A stretch of 13,927 bases of DNA, taken from the NCBI GenBank assembly GCA_031267455.1, contig JAIRZC010000178.1, forward strand, positions 1-13,927. Direction: 5' to 3'. The notes beneath the pieces are model-generated. The model was not told the DNA's origin. It searched no databases and worked only from the letters and a program-made list of their open reading frames with translations. This stretch comes from Accumulibacter sp. GTDB lineage: Bacteria; Pseudomonadota; Gammaproteobacteria; Burkholderiales; Rhodocyclaceae. Position numbers and translations under genes: made by a program. Below, one piece after another: positions 1 to 6,382 of the stretch. Each line of letters begins with the position of its first letter. The stretch's first letter is position 1.

Positions 1-371
1 TAACCGAGGTTCAATCCGGATTCAAGCGCATTTTCGACGCGGACATTGAACCAGCTTTCGATACTTTTCGTGAGAAACTGCACCGAAACCGCATAAATCA
101 CAACTCCCGGAAGAACAGCCATGAAACCGAACATCAGCATGAGCCGAAACTTCAGGCGCGATCCGAAAACGCGCGAACGGTATTCGATCAGAAGATTCCA
201 CATCTGCCAGACGACCAGCGCGAAAAGCGCGACAGCCACGGCGACATTGATCCTGAGCAGCCAAGAGTAATGGCGCGCGAAAAACGATGAGTTCGCGCTC
301 GCCGACGCAAGCAAAAAAAGCAGGATGCCAACGAGAGCCGCCACGACGATGACGGTCGGTTTTTTCATCAT
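1..371 (-). CDS. ntrY: NtrY-like sensor histidine kinase, N-terminal part (runs off left edge)
   Basis: The first 123 residues of a membrane protein are visible; the reading frame is open to the window edge. There are three hydrophobic segments at about residues 7-24, 38-58 and 79-99. Between the second and third lies a basic stretch (IEYRSRVFGSRLKFRL), followed by MAVLPGVVIYAVSVQFL and SIESWFNVRVENALESGLNLG-like sequence. That pattern is typical of the membrane N-terminus of NtrY kinases, which pair with the response regulator NtrX in nitrogen and redox signalling. The HAMP, PAS and kinase domains lie outside the window, so the identification rests on the N-terminus and on the DUF4390 neighbour. 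Two adjacent ATGs (371 and 368) could start it; the first overlaps the stop of the upstream gene as ATGA, indicating translational coupling. The family call is fairly secure; the signal sensed is unknown. Confidence 0.85.
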   Translation of the reverse strand, partial: MMKKPTVIVVAALVGILLFLLASASANSSFFARHYSWLLRINVAVAVALFALVVWQMWNLLIEYRSRVFGSRLKFRLMLMFGFMAVLPGVVIYAVSVQFLTKSIESWFNVRVENALESGLNLG

Positions 372-1021
372 TGCCCGCCCGTCTGGCCGCTCTCCGGCGT
401 AGCGCCGCCGCTTGACGATTCAAGCGCCGGAGGATCCGCGGCCTCCAGTGGCGCATCGGGAAGGACAAATTTCCAGTAATGCCAGCCCGACGACAGATCC
501 CAGTCACGGTTCGAAAGCGCATCGACCTGGAAAGTCTTCGGCATCGATGACAGGTCGAGGCGCATCCATATCCCCGCTTGGTAGGTCTCGTCCGGACTCA
601 GGATTTCCCGGTCGACGACGCGCCAGTCGCGCACACGGGCAATCCTCGCGAGCGCGTCGCCAAAGGAATCGAAGCGCTGATACAAAGCCCCTGTCGAGAG
701 GCGGTACTTGCGCGTCAGCGCGTGGTAAGAAATCCGGTAGATCCGGCTTTTTCGAACGATTTCTTCATTCCACCAATACCAGCGCGGGCGCTTGAGTTCG
801 AAGTCGAGTACGAAATGGAGCACGACGCCCTTGCTGATCGCTTCTTCGAGTCGCGCGTTGAAGGGAAGACCGAATTCGGCAAAGAGCACGCAACCCTCGC
901 CCTCCACCGAAAGGCGCGATTCCAGAATATCGATCCCCGCGGCCTCCACGGACAAAGCGAAGAACAGGTTCAAGCAGAATGATTTAAGCAGTTTTCCGCA
1001 AAAGCGCATAGTAAAAGCCAT
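368..1021 (-). CDS. DUF4390 family exported protein
   Basis: A 217-residue protein with a short basic, hydrophobic N-terminus (RFCGKLLKSFCLNLFFALSVEAA) that looks like a signal peptide cleaved after about residue 28. The body contains the patch PRWYWWNEEIV and the motif YRLSTGALYQRF followed by an alternating DALARIARVRDW segment, as I recall from DUF4390 proteins. These are commonly encoded just upstream of ntrYX in betaproteobacteria. The last 35 or so residues are a Pro/Ser/Gly/Glu-rich, probably disordered tail. The function is unknown; a periplasmic role linked to the downstream kinase is only inferred. ATG 1021 gives a 38-bp overlap with the rsmB end. A second in-frame ATG at 1009 would give a tidier signal peptide (MRFCGKLL). 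Neither has a strong Shine-Dalgarno. It ends in an ATGA overlap with ntrY. Confidence 0.85.
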   Translation of the reverse strand: MAFTMRFCGKLLKSFCLNLFFALSVEAAGIDILESRLSVEGEGCVLFAEFGLPFNARLEEAISKGVVLHFVLDFELKRPRWYWWNEEIVRKSRIYRISYHALTRKYRLSTGALYQRFDSFGDALARIARVRDWRVVDREILSPDETYQAGIWMRLDLSSMPKTFQVDALSNRDWDLSSGWHYWKFVLPDAPLEAADPPALESSSGGATPESGQTGGQ

Positions 1022-2258
1022 CGTGCTCAGGACATGGCAGCAATTGCCTCTCCAAAATGCTTTCGGCGTCCGGGCGCCGGATCAAAAACGCGTTGATCGA
1101 CCCTGCGTTTTCTTCGACAAACACCGAGCATGTCGCATACAGCAACCGTCCCCCCGGAACGAGCGTCCGCCAGAGAGTATCCAGGATCGCTCTTTGCTTT
1201 ACCGCGAACCTGCGGACATCGCTTTCGCGCCGCAACGCCTTGATATCCGGATGACGTCGAACGACGCCCGAACCCGAACATGGTACGTCCGCGAGAATGG
1301 CGTCGAAGAGACGACCGTCCCACCAGGATTCTAGCGCGCAACAATCCGCAATCCTGATTTTGGCGGACAGTCCGAGGCGCTTTAGATTCTCTTCGATTCT
1401 GGCCGCTCGCGCGGCGTCCATATCGATCGCGACGAGGTCGACATCGGCCGATTCGAGCAGATGCGCCGTTTTTCCACCGGGCGCGGCGCAAGCGTCGAGA
1501 ACGCGCTCCCCCGATCTGGGCGAAAGCAACTTCGCCACCCATTGCGCGCCTGCGTCTTGAACGGAAACGAGACCATCGTGAAAGCCCGGAAGCCGATCGA
1601 CGGAAAGCGGTGTTTCGAGAAACAGCGCATCACCCCCGAATTCTCCACGAGCGAGCGATTGCTTCGCCATCAGGCCGGATGCGGACAAGGCGCCCGCGTA
1701 GTCCTCCGCCGTCGTTTTCCGTCGGTTGACACGCAAGGTCATGGGCGGCTGCGAATTACCGGCCTCGATAATGCTCTCCCAGTGGCGCGGGTAATCTTTC
1801 CTGAGGCGCTTCAGCCACCAGAGCGGATGAAGATAGCGGACGACCTCGTCCTTTTTTCCCTCCGAAATCAGGACTTCGCGCTGACGCAAATAGTTGCGCA
1901 GGACGCCGTTGACAAGCTTTTTATACTTTGCGTCCGCAAGCTCTCCCGCGGCCCTGACCGCCTGATCGACGACCATCGGGCGCGCGTCCGGCCGAGTCTC
2001 GAGGCGGTAGAGCGCGGCTTGCAAAAGCGCGTAGGTTTCCGGGTGCGCAAGATGCCGGCTCATCAGTCTTCCGAGAACGAAGCCACTTTCGCCATGCCGC
2101 CGCAAAACGCCATAAGCGATATCTTTCGCCGCGGCGCTGGCGCCCCGAGATTCGAGCGCCAGTGAAGCCAGCGCCTTGGGCAAGCTTTCCCCCGCGTCGA
2201 CGCGCGCAAGGACACGCGCCGCCAAGAGCAGGCTCCAACCCAGCGAATCGGGTTTCAT
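984..2258 (-). CDS. rsmB: 16S rRNA (cytosine(967)-C5)-methyltransferase RsmB
   Basis: A 424-residue protein, close to the usual length of RsmB/Sun (about 430). The N-terminal 130 residues form a NusB-like RNA-binding domain (LLAARVLARVDAGESL at the start; LVNGVLRNYLR near 115-125). The C-terminal half is a class I SAM methyltransferase: SAM loop LDACAAPGGKT at about 254-264, motif IV DVPCSGSG with Cys327, and motif VI YATCS with the catalytic Cys377. In this family the motif VI Cys attacks C6 of the cytosine and the motif IV Cys helps release the product. It makes m5C967 in 16S rRNA, in the cytosol. The start at 2258 fits the family; GGAG lies directly against the ATG, a poor spacing. It is co-directional with DUF4390 and ntrY, but separated from htpX by two opposite-strand genes, so it needs its own promoter or long read-through. 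Confidence 0.97.
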   Translation of the reverse strand: MKPDSLGWSLLLAARVLARVDAGESLPKALASLALESRGASAAAKDIAYGVLRRHGESGFVLGRLMSRHLAHPETYALLQAALYRLETRPDARPMVVDQAVRAAGELADAKYKKLVNGVLRNYLRQREVLISEGKKDEVVRYLHPLWWLKRLRKDYPRHWESIIEAGNSQPPMTLRVNRRKTTAEDYAGALSASGLMAKQSLARGEFGGDALFLETPLSVDRLPGFHDGLVSVQDAGAQWVAKLLSPRSGERVLDACAAPGGKTAHLLESADVDLVAIDMDAARAARIEENLKRLGLSAKIRIADCCALESWWDGRLFDAILADVPCSGSGVVRRHPDIKALRRESDVRRFAVKQRAILDTLWRTLVPGGRLLYATCSVFVEENAGSINAFLIRRPDAESILERQLLPCPEHDGFYYALLRKTA

Positions 2259-2329
2259 CTCCAGCGCATTCTCGCGCTGGCGACGCGAAGAGCGGCAAAT
2301 GCGCGAAACAGCGCTTCACCGATAAAAAA

Positions 2330-2344
2330 CGCGCGCGCGCGCGC
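2330..2344. repeat. (CG)n dinucleotide tract
   Basis: There are fifteen bases of strictly alternating C and G, preceded by an A run (AAAAAA) and followed by CGGGGG. Such tracts can adopt Z-form DNA under negative supercoiling and are prone to length slippage. It sits about 70 bp upstream of the rsmB start codon in non-coding DNA. Any regulatory effect is inference. Confidence 0.7.
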
Positions 2345-2527
2345 CGGGGGATGCCCGAGAGCCTGGAACATAGTTTTGGAGTTTAGCACGGCATTTGGCG
2401 CACAAGACGCTCGGTCGCCGCATATCCGCCCAATGTGATCGGCTATCGGATAAGCCCTCCCACACGCCGATGCAACGAGTAGAATCCAGAAAGTCATTGC
2501 GCCAGCGCGCGCATCGTCGTTTGCCGT

Positions 2528-2534
2528 AAGGAGG
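2528..2534 (+). promoter_or_regulatory. Strong Shine-Dalgarno of the small exported-protein gene
   Basis: AAGGAGG, a full match to the anti-Shine-Dalgarno core, followed by AAAA and the ATG at 2539. It is the best ribosome binding site in the window and is the main reason to accept the 66-codon frame as a real gene. Confidence 0.85.
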
Positions 2535-2538
2535 AAAA

Positions 2539-2739
2539 ATGAAATTCGCAATTCTCGGTCTGCTGATGGCTGTTTCCTCACAGTCATTTGCCGCGGTCGG
2601 ATATCTGAAATCCTGCGAAACGGGCCGTTGGGAAGGCCGTCCCGCGTTCATAGGGAAATATGACGTCGACGGGCAAGAATTCGTCCGTTATTTCCGGAGA
2701 AGCCAGGTTCGTTATTGCCCGACGCAGATCGACCTCTAA
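2539..2739 (+). CDS. Small exported protein of unknown function (66 aa)
   Basis: I do not recognise a family. The first 18 residues are a typical Sec signal peptide: Lys2, then a hydrophobic core (FAILGLLMAVSS), then SFA at the -3 to -1 positions, with cleavage expected before Ala19. The mature chain would be about 48 residues, polar and basic/aromatic, with two cysteines (Cys26 and Cys60) that could form one disulfide in the periplasm, and a GKYDVDGQEFVRYF stretch resembling a short beta hairpin. The AAGGAGG ribosome binding site just upstream supports translation. It lies on the opposite strand to the housekeeping genes on both sides and 62 bp ahead of the probable start of the exported nuclease, so the two may be co-transcribed. 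A role as partner, inhibitor or chaperone of the nuclease is speculation. Confidence 0.8.
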   Translation: MKFAILGLLMAVSSQSFAAVGYLKSCETGRWEGRPAFIGKYDVDGQEFVRYFRRSQVRYCPTQIDL

Positions 2740-2801
2740 TCGTTTTTCGAGCGCTTCACAAAAACTCCGGATCACGCTTGTTTTTCGTGGAGAGTTTGCT
2801 C

Positions 2802-3761
2802 TTGCGCGCGCGGTTGGCACGCACGGCGCGTTTTTTCTTTTTTGGATCGTTCGCGTCCCTTCTTTTTTTCTACTCCTTCATGGCTTCGGCGTGGAATGCA
2901 GGAAGCCATCGGCTCGTTGCGTTGATTGCCTGGGACAGGCTCAGCCCCGCCGCGCGGCGGGAAGTGGCGACCCTTCTTCGCGCGCATCCTGATTTCGAAT
3001 CCTGGACGAAAAGGTCGAGAGGACAAAACCTCGATGAAACAGCCTTTATCGAGGCGTCGACCTGGCCCGACGACATCCGCGGGGACAGGCGCTTTTACAG
3101 TGACCGCGCACCGCGCTCCGGCAAAGCCGGCGCGCCCCTTCCAGGCTTCCCCGATATGGCGCGCCACGCCGACTGGCATTTCAGAAACCTGCCCTTCGGA
3201 AAATCTGGAAAGAATGGGCCATCCGTATTACCGCGTTACGTTCGCCCCGGCCAACTCGACGAACAGCTCAAGCGCTTGAGTGAAGACCTCTCGCCCGGAA
3301 AAGGCACGCTCGCGCGGCGCGCATTCGTCCTGCCCTGGGTCATTCATCTGGTCGGAGATGCGCACCAGCCCCTGCACGCCGCCTACCGCGTCGACCGACC
3401 GCGGCTAACCGTGGGAAACCCTTTCAATCCCCGCAAACCCATTTCAACGCTTCACGCGTTCTGGGATGATCTCCCGGCTCCGTCGCGGCTCCGCGGGAAA
3501 ACGCTCCGAAAAGCCACCGATGTCCTGACGGCAGCCTACCCTCGTTCCGCCTTCAGAAACCTCTCGGCGCCCCCAGGTACCTGGATCGAGGAAAGCTTTC
3601 GGATCGCCCGCGCCAAAGGCTATCCGGCCGGCTTGGGCGGAGGCCCCATCACAAAAGCATTTTTCGAGTCGAGCCGCGAGATAGCGAGACGGCGCGCCGC
3701 TTTAGCCGGCTACCGTCTCGCGCTTCTGCTGAACAGATTGCTGGCGCCGAAAACGGAGTGA
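2802..3761 (+). CDS. Exported S1/P1-type zinc nuclease
   Basis: A 319-residue secreted or periplasmic nuclease of the S1/P1 family, which uses three zinc ions to cleave single-stranded DNA and RNA and remove 3' phosphates. All nine expected zinc-ligand positions are visible (numbering from TTG 2802): Trp31 and His36 in WNAGSH, Asp90 in TWPDDIR, His126 in WHFRNLP, His182, Asp186 and His192 in HLVGDAHQPLH, and His218 and Asp222 in HAFWDD. Trp31 directly follows ASA, so signal peptidase cleavage exposes the N-terminal Trp whose amino group binds zinc in this family; the Trp1-His6 spacing matches nuclease P1. No in-frame ATG lies before residue Met27. TTG 2802 is preferred because GGAGAG sits 7 nt upstream and it gives a textbook signal peptide (Arg-rich n-region, then Phe/Leu-rich core). 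GTG 2787 and TTG 2715 are alternatives. Confidence 0.92.
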   Translation: MRARLARTARFFFFGSFASLLFFYSFMASAWNAGSHRLVALIAWDRLSPAARREVATLLRAHPDFESWTKRSRGQNLDETAFIEASTWPDDIRGDRRFYSDRAPRSGKAGAPLPGFPDMARHADWHFRNLPFGKSGKNGPSVLPRYVRPGQLDEQLKRLSEDLSPGKGTLARRAFVLPWVIHLVGDAHQPLHAAYRVDRPRLTVGNPFNPRKPISTLHAFWDDLPAPSRLRGKTLRKATDVLTAAYPRSAFRNLSAPPGTWIEESFRIARAKGYPAGLGGGPITKAFFESSREIARRRAALAGYRLALLLNRLLAPKTE

Positions 3762-3781
3762 CCTTTCCGAGTCACGGACGT

Positions 3782-3809
3782 CGGCGATGCCAGCGACGAC
3801 TCATCGCCG
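3782..3809. terminator. Possible bidirectional hairpin between the nuclease gene and htpX
   Basis: A perfect 8-bp inverted repeat, CGGCGATG (3782-3789) and CATCGCCG (3802-3809), with a 12-nt loop lies in the 39-bp convergent gap and runs into the last codons of htpX. There is no U run on either strand, so it is at best a weak or Rho-assisted terminator. Position between convergent genes is the main argument. Confidence 0.35.
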
Positions 3810-4649
3810 CCCCAGTTCGCGCAGGCGGCGAACCCTTTCCTCTGTCAAAGGGTGGGTCCTGAACAGATTTCCGAAGTTTCGGCCCGACAGAGGATTCATG
3901 ATCATCATTTGTGCCGTCGCCGGGTGCTCCTCGGCCACCGGCATCGGTATCCTGCTCGCGAAAGCCTCAATCTTGAGCAATGCATCGGCCAACGCGTCGG
4001 GGTCTCCGCTCATTTCCGCGCCTCCGCGGTCCGCCTCGAACTCGCGCGCCCTCGAAATCGCCATTTGAATAAGCATCGCCGCGATCGGCGCCAGTACCGC
4101 AATACCCAGACCCAACGCCGGATTCGCCGGACGCCCCTCGGAATCACGCCCGCCGAAGAACATGATGAAATTCGCCAGCGAGGAAATCGCGCCCGCCATC
4201 GTCGCTGAAATCGTCGAAATCAGGATGTCGCGATGTCGGACATGGCTGAGTTCGTGCGCCATTACACCGCGAATCTCACGGGACGAAAGCGTACGGAGGA
4301 TGCCCGTCGTCGCAGCAACCGCGGCATGCTCCGGGTCGCGCCCTGTCGCAAACGCATTGGGCTGTGCCTCGTCGATCACATAGACTCGCGGCATCGGCAG
4401 ACCCGCGCGTGCCGCGAGTTCACGCACGATCGAATGAAACTGCGGCGCGCTCGCTCCGTCGACTTCCCGCGCCTTGTACATCTTCAACACCATTGTGTCG
4501 GAAAACCAGTAGGCGAATACGTTCATCGCGCCTCCGATCACCAGCGCGCTCATCATCCCCGAGCGACCGCCGAAATACGATCCGATTCCCGCGAAAAGCG
4601 CCATGATCGCCGCCATCAGGATGGAGGTTTTGATCCAGTTACCCAGCAT
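3801..4649 (-). CDS. htpX: Inner-membrane zinc metalloprotease HtpX
   Basis: A 282-residue M48B peptidase that degrades misfolded membrane proteins together with FtsH-type quality control. Two N-terminal membrane segments (about 8-26 and 31-50) are followed by a cytosolic region. The zinc motif HELSH is at 132-136 (His132, His136, catalytic Glu133). Two further hydrophobic segments (about 145-165 and 177-198) precede SRAREFEAD, where Glu203 should be the third zinc ligand, as in E. coli HtpX. The start at 4649 is supported by GAGGAG 9 nt upstream. The gene lies 65 bp downstream of fmt on the same strand, and the gap holds a sigma-32-like promoter, consistent with htpX being a heat-shock gene in enterobacteria. 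The C-terminus has [18 protein letters not shown], the usual end of the family. The gene is intact. Confidence 0.97.
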   Translation of the reverse strand: MLGNWIKTSILMAAIMALFAGIGSYFGGRSGMMSALVIGGAMNVFAYWFSDTMVLKMYKAREVDGASAPQFHSIVRELAARAGLPMPRVYVIDEAQPNAFATGRDPEHAAVAATTGILRTLSSREIRGVMAHELSHVRHRDILISTISATMAGAISSLANFIMFFGGRDSEGRPANPALGLGIAVLAPIAAMLIQMAISRAREFEADRGGAEMSGDPDALADALLKIEAFASRIPMPVAEEHPATAQMMIMNPLSGRNFGNLFRTHPLTEERVRRLRELGRR

Positions 4650-4690
4650 CGATATCTTCTCCTCGAATAAAAACTGTCATAAGCGAAACA

Positions 4691-4719
4691 ATATGGCGGG
4701 AAAACTCTCGAAATTCAAG
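4691..4719 (-). promoter_or_regulatory. Sigma-32 (RpoH) type heat-shock promoter of htpX
   Basis: On the minus strand CTTGAAT (4719-4713) is followed after 14 nt by CGCCATAT (4698-4691). The sigma-32 consensus is CTTGAAA, a spacer of about 13-17 nt, and CCCCATNT, so the -35 core CTTGAA is perfect and the -10 matches 7 of 8. The -35 overlaps the fmt stop codon. Transcription would start near 4684, leaving a leader of about 35 nt that contains the GAGGAG ribosome binding site. htpX is a known heat-shock gene in E. coli, which makes the placement convincing. This is a pattern match only. Confidence 0.65.
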
Positions 4720-5677
4720 TCCGTCCGCCGAGTACAATCCCGACGGGTAGTGGATTTCCTGCCAAAAACGCCCCGATATCGAGACGCCGCCCGCCGGCTT
4801 TTTGTACTTCGAGCAGGCTCAGCGCGCCCGATCCACAGGCGACGACGACACCGCTTGCGTCCGCCCCGAGAATCGTTCCGGGTTCCACTCGCGTGGCCGC
4901 CGAAGTTTCCAGGCGCGCTTTCCAGACTTTTATGGTCGTCCCGCGGTAAGTGAAATTCAGACCCGGATGCGGGTTGAACGCCCGAACCTGACGGTCGATC
5001 GTCTCCGCGAAGTAATGCCAGTCGATTCGCGCTTCACCCTTTTCTATCTTGGCGGCGTAGGTGACCCCTTCACTCGGCTGCGGGTGTGATGGAATAGGAG
5101 GCGCGCGCAAGGCGCGCGGCGCTTGCGCGATTCGCATCAATGTCTCGACGACCAACTCTCCGCCAAGCTTGGCCAGTTTATCGTGCAGGGAACCCGCTGT
5201 CTCGTCCGGGGCGATACGCAGGACCGTGGACTTCAGAATCGGCCCCGTGTCGAGACCGGCGTCCATCCGCATGATCGATATCCCCGTTTTTATGTCACCC
5301 GCGAGAATCGCGCGCTGAATCGGCGCCGCGCCGCGCCAGCGCGGCAGCAGCGACGCGTGAACATTGATACAACCCAGGCGGGGAATCTCCAATACGGTCT
5401 GTGGGAGAATCAAGCCATAAGCGCAGACGATCATCGCATCCGCGTCGGCACACCGGATTTCTTCCCGCGCGGTCACGTCCTTGAGCGTTTCCGGCTGGAA
5501 AACGCGTATCCCCGACGCCTGCGCCAGACGTTTGACCGGCGAGGTTCTCAAACCCATTCTTCGGCCCGCGCTTCGATCCGGCTGGGTAAGCGCCAACTCG
5601 ACGCGGAAACCCGCCTTGAGGATGGCCTCGAGATTTGCGGCGGCAAAATCCGGCGTTCCCGCGAAAATCAATTTCAT
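4715..5677 (-). CDS. fmt: Methionyl-tRNA formyltransferase
   Basis: A 320-residue cytosolic enzyme, normal length for Fmt, that transfers a formyl group from 10-formyl-THF to initiator Met-tRNA. The N-terminal Rossmann domain begins MKLIFAGTPDFAAANLEA. The variable loop TQPDRSAGRRMGLRTSPVK (about 31-49) carries the basic residues used for tRNA recognition. The catalytic triad is Asn105 and His107 in NVHASLLPRWRGAAPIQ and Asp143 in DAGLDTGPIL. The C-terminal OB-fold domain follows from about residue 205, including KIEKGEARIDW. Its ATG overlaps the def stop as ATGA, so the two are translationally coupled. This fits their opposite roles of adding the formyl group and later removing it. The gene is intact. 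Confidence 0.98.
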   Translation of the reverse strand: MKLIFAGTPDFAAANLEAILKAGFRVELALTQPDRSAGRRMGLRTSPVKRLAQASGIRVFQPETLKDVTAREEIRCADADAMIVCAYGLILPQTVLEIPRLGCINVHASLLPRWRGAAPIQRAILAGDIKTGISIMRMDAGLDTGPILKSTVLRIAPDETAGSLHDKLAKLGGELVVETLMRIAQAPRALRAPPIPSHPQPSEGVTYAAKIEKGEARIDWHYFAETIDRQVRAFNPHPGLNFTYRGTTIKVWKARLETSAATRVEPGTILGADASGVVVACGSGALSLLEVQKAGGRRLDIGAFLAGNPLPVGIVLGGRT

Positions 5678-6177
5678 GCCGTTATGCGCGCCTGTTTGAG
5701 CAACTTAGACCGGATACGTTTTTGCTTGAGCGCTGAAAGGTATTCGACGAAAATCTTCCCGTCGAGATGTTCCATTTCGTGCTGCAGGCAGACGGAAAGC
5801 ATCCCCCCAGCCTCTATTCTGCGGCGGTTTCCGTCGAGATCGAGATAGTCGACGACGACGCGCTCGGCGCGTTCGATCTTGTCGTAGATGCCGGGAACCG
5901 AGAGGCAACCCTCTTCGCCGAACCGACTGCCTTCGCTCTCGATCAACTCGGGGTTGATCAGAACAAGCAGCTGATCGCGGGTTTCGGAAGCGTCGACGAC
6001 GATCAGCCGCTTGTGGATGTCGACCTGCGTTGCGGCAAGGCCGATCCCCGGCGCGCCATACATTGTCTCGGCCATGTCGCGCGCAAGATTCCGGATATCG
6101 TCGTCGATTTCGTCGATCGGGGCAGCCAGTGTCTTCAAACGAAGATCCGGATAACGAAGAATCGGAAGCAATGACAT
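5674..6177 (-). CDS. def: Peptide deformylase
   Basis: A 167-residue metalloenzyme that removes the N-formyl group from nascent proteins at the ribosome exit. All three signature motifs are present: GIGLAATQ at 44-51, EGCLS at 89-93 with metal ligand Cys91, and HEMEH at 133-137 with ligands His133 and His137 and catalytic Glu134. The length and the N-terminus (LPILRYPDLRLKTLA) fit the family. The ATG at 6177 is the only plausible start, since the frame is closed by TAA about 25 nt upstream, yet it has no Shine-Dalgarno: a T run directly precedes the ATG. Translation may depend on an unstructured AT-rich leader or be leaderless. It is the first gene of the minus-strand block and is divergent from lysM. 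Confidence 0.98.
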   Translation of the reverse strand: MSLLPILRYPDLRLKTLAAPIDEIDDDIRNLARDMAETMYGAPGIGLAATQVDIHKRLIVVDASETRDQLLVLINPELIESEGSRFGEEGCLSVPGIYDKIERAERVVVDYLDLDGNRRRIEAGGMLSVCLQHEMEHLDGKIFVEYLSALKQKRIRSKLLKQARITA

Positions 6178-6382
6178 AAAAAAGCTTGATTGCGGAAGTA
6201 ATTACGTGCAGAATCTAATGTAATATATTGAATATATACGCGCTTGACCGTTTTGAACATATGCTTGCCTTCCTGATCTTTTCCGACCGAGGAATTTCCG
6301 CATGGTCGTTGAAATCCCGCGCTGCGGCAGCAGTTGGGGTCTGCGATTTCAGCCATGTCGTTCGCCGTATGAGGATATCACG
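6178..6382. promoter_or_regulatory. AT-rich divergent promoter region between def and lysM
   Basis: This gap must drive def leftward and lysM rightward. Bases 6178-6240 are strikingly AT-rich compared with the rest of the window and include an AT-only palindrome with 7-bp arms, ATATATT (6223-6229) and AATATAT (6231-6237), around a single G. A plausible plus-strand sigma-70 pair is TTGATT (6186-6191) and CAGAAT (6209-6214) with a 17-nt spacer, 4 of 6 matches each. I cannot assign a clear minus-strand promoter. Two ribosome-binding-like sites lie at 6289-6294 (GAGGAA, for ATG 6302) and 6371-6374 (GAGG, for ATG 6383). Confidence 0.5.

Larger units (their letters stand above)
2259..2538. other. 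Divergent intergenic region between rsmB and the small exported-protein gene
   Basis: This 280-bp gap separates two divergent genes and must hold promoters for both, but I find no convincing sigma-70 pair. Visible elements are a 15-nt alternating CG run at 2330-2344, an imperfect dyad GGCTATCGGATAAGCC at 2441-2456 that could be an operator, a possible -10 (TAGAAT) at 2480-2485 without a matching -35, and a strong Shine-Dalgarno at 2528-2534. A minus-strand reading frame crosses it and ends in an ATGA overlap with the rsmB start. Its codon use (AGG, ATA, CTA, AGA) argues against a real gene. Confidence 0.5.

Noticed and set aside
1461..2165. 234-codon plus-strand frame opposite rsmB
   Set aside because: Overlaps the conserved SAM-binding part of rsmB entirely; no protein features.
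2814..2831. Sigma-54-like TTGGCACG element
   Set aside because: The GG element is present but the TTGC element at the required spacing is not; it also lies inside the nuclease signal-peptide coding region.
5123..5848. 241-codon plus-strand frame across fmt and def
   Set aside because: Antisense to two intact, well-recognised enzymes.
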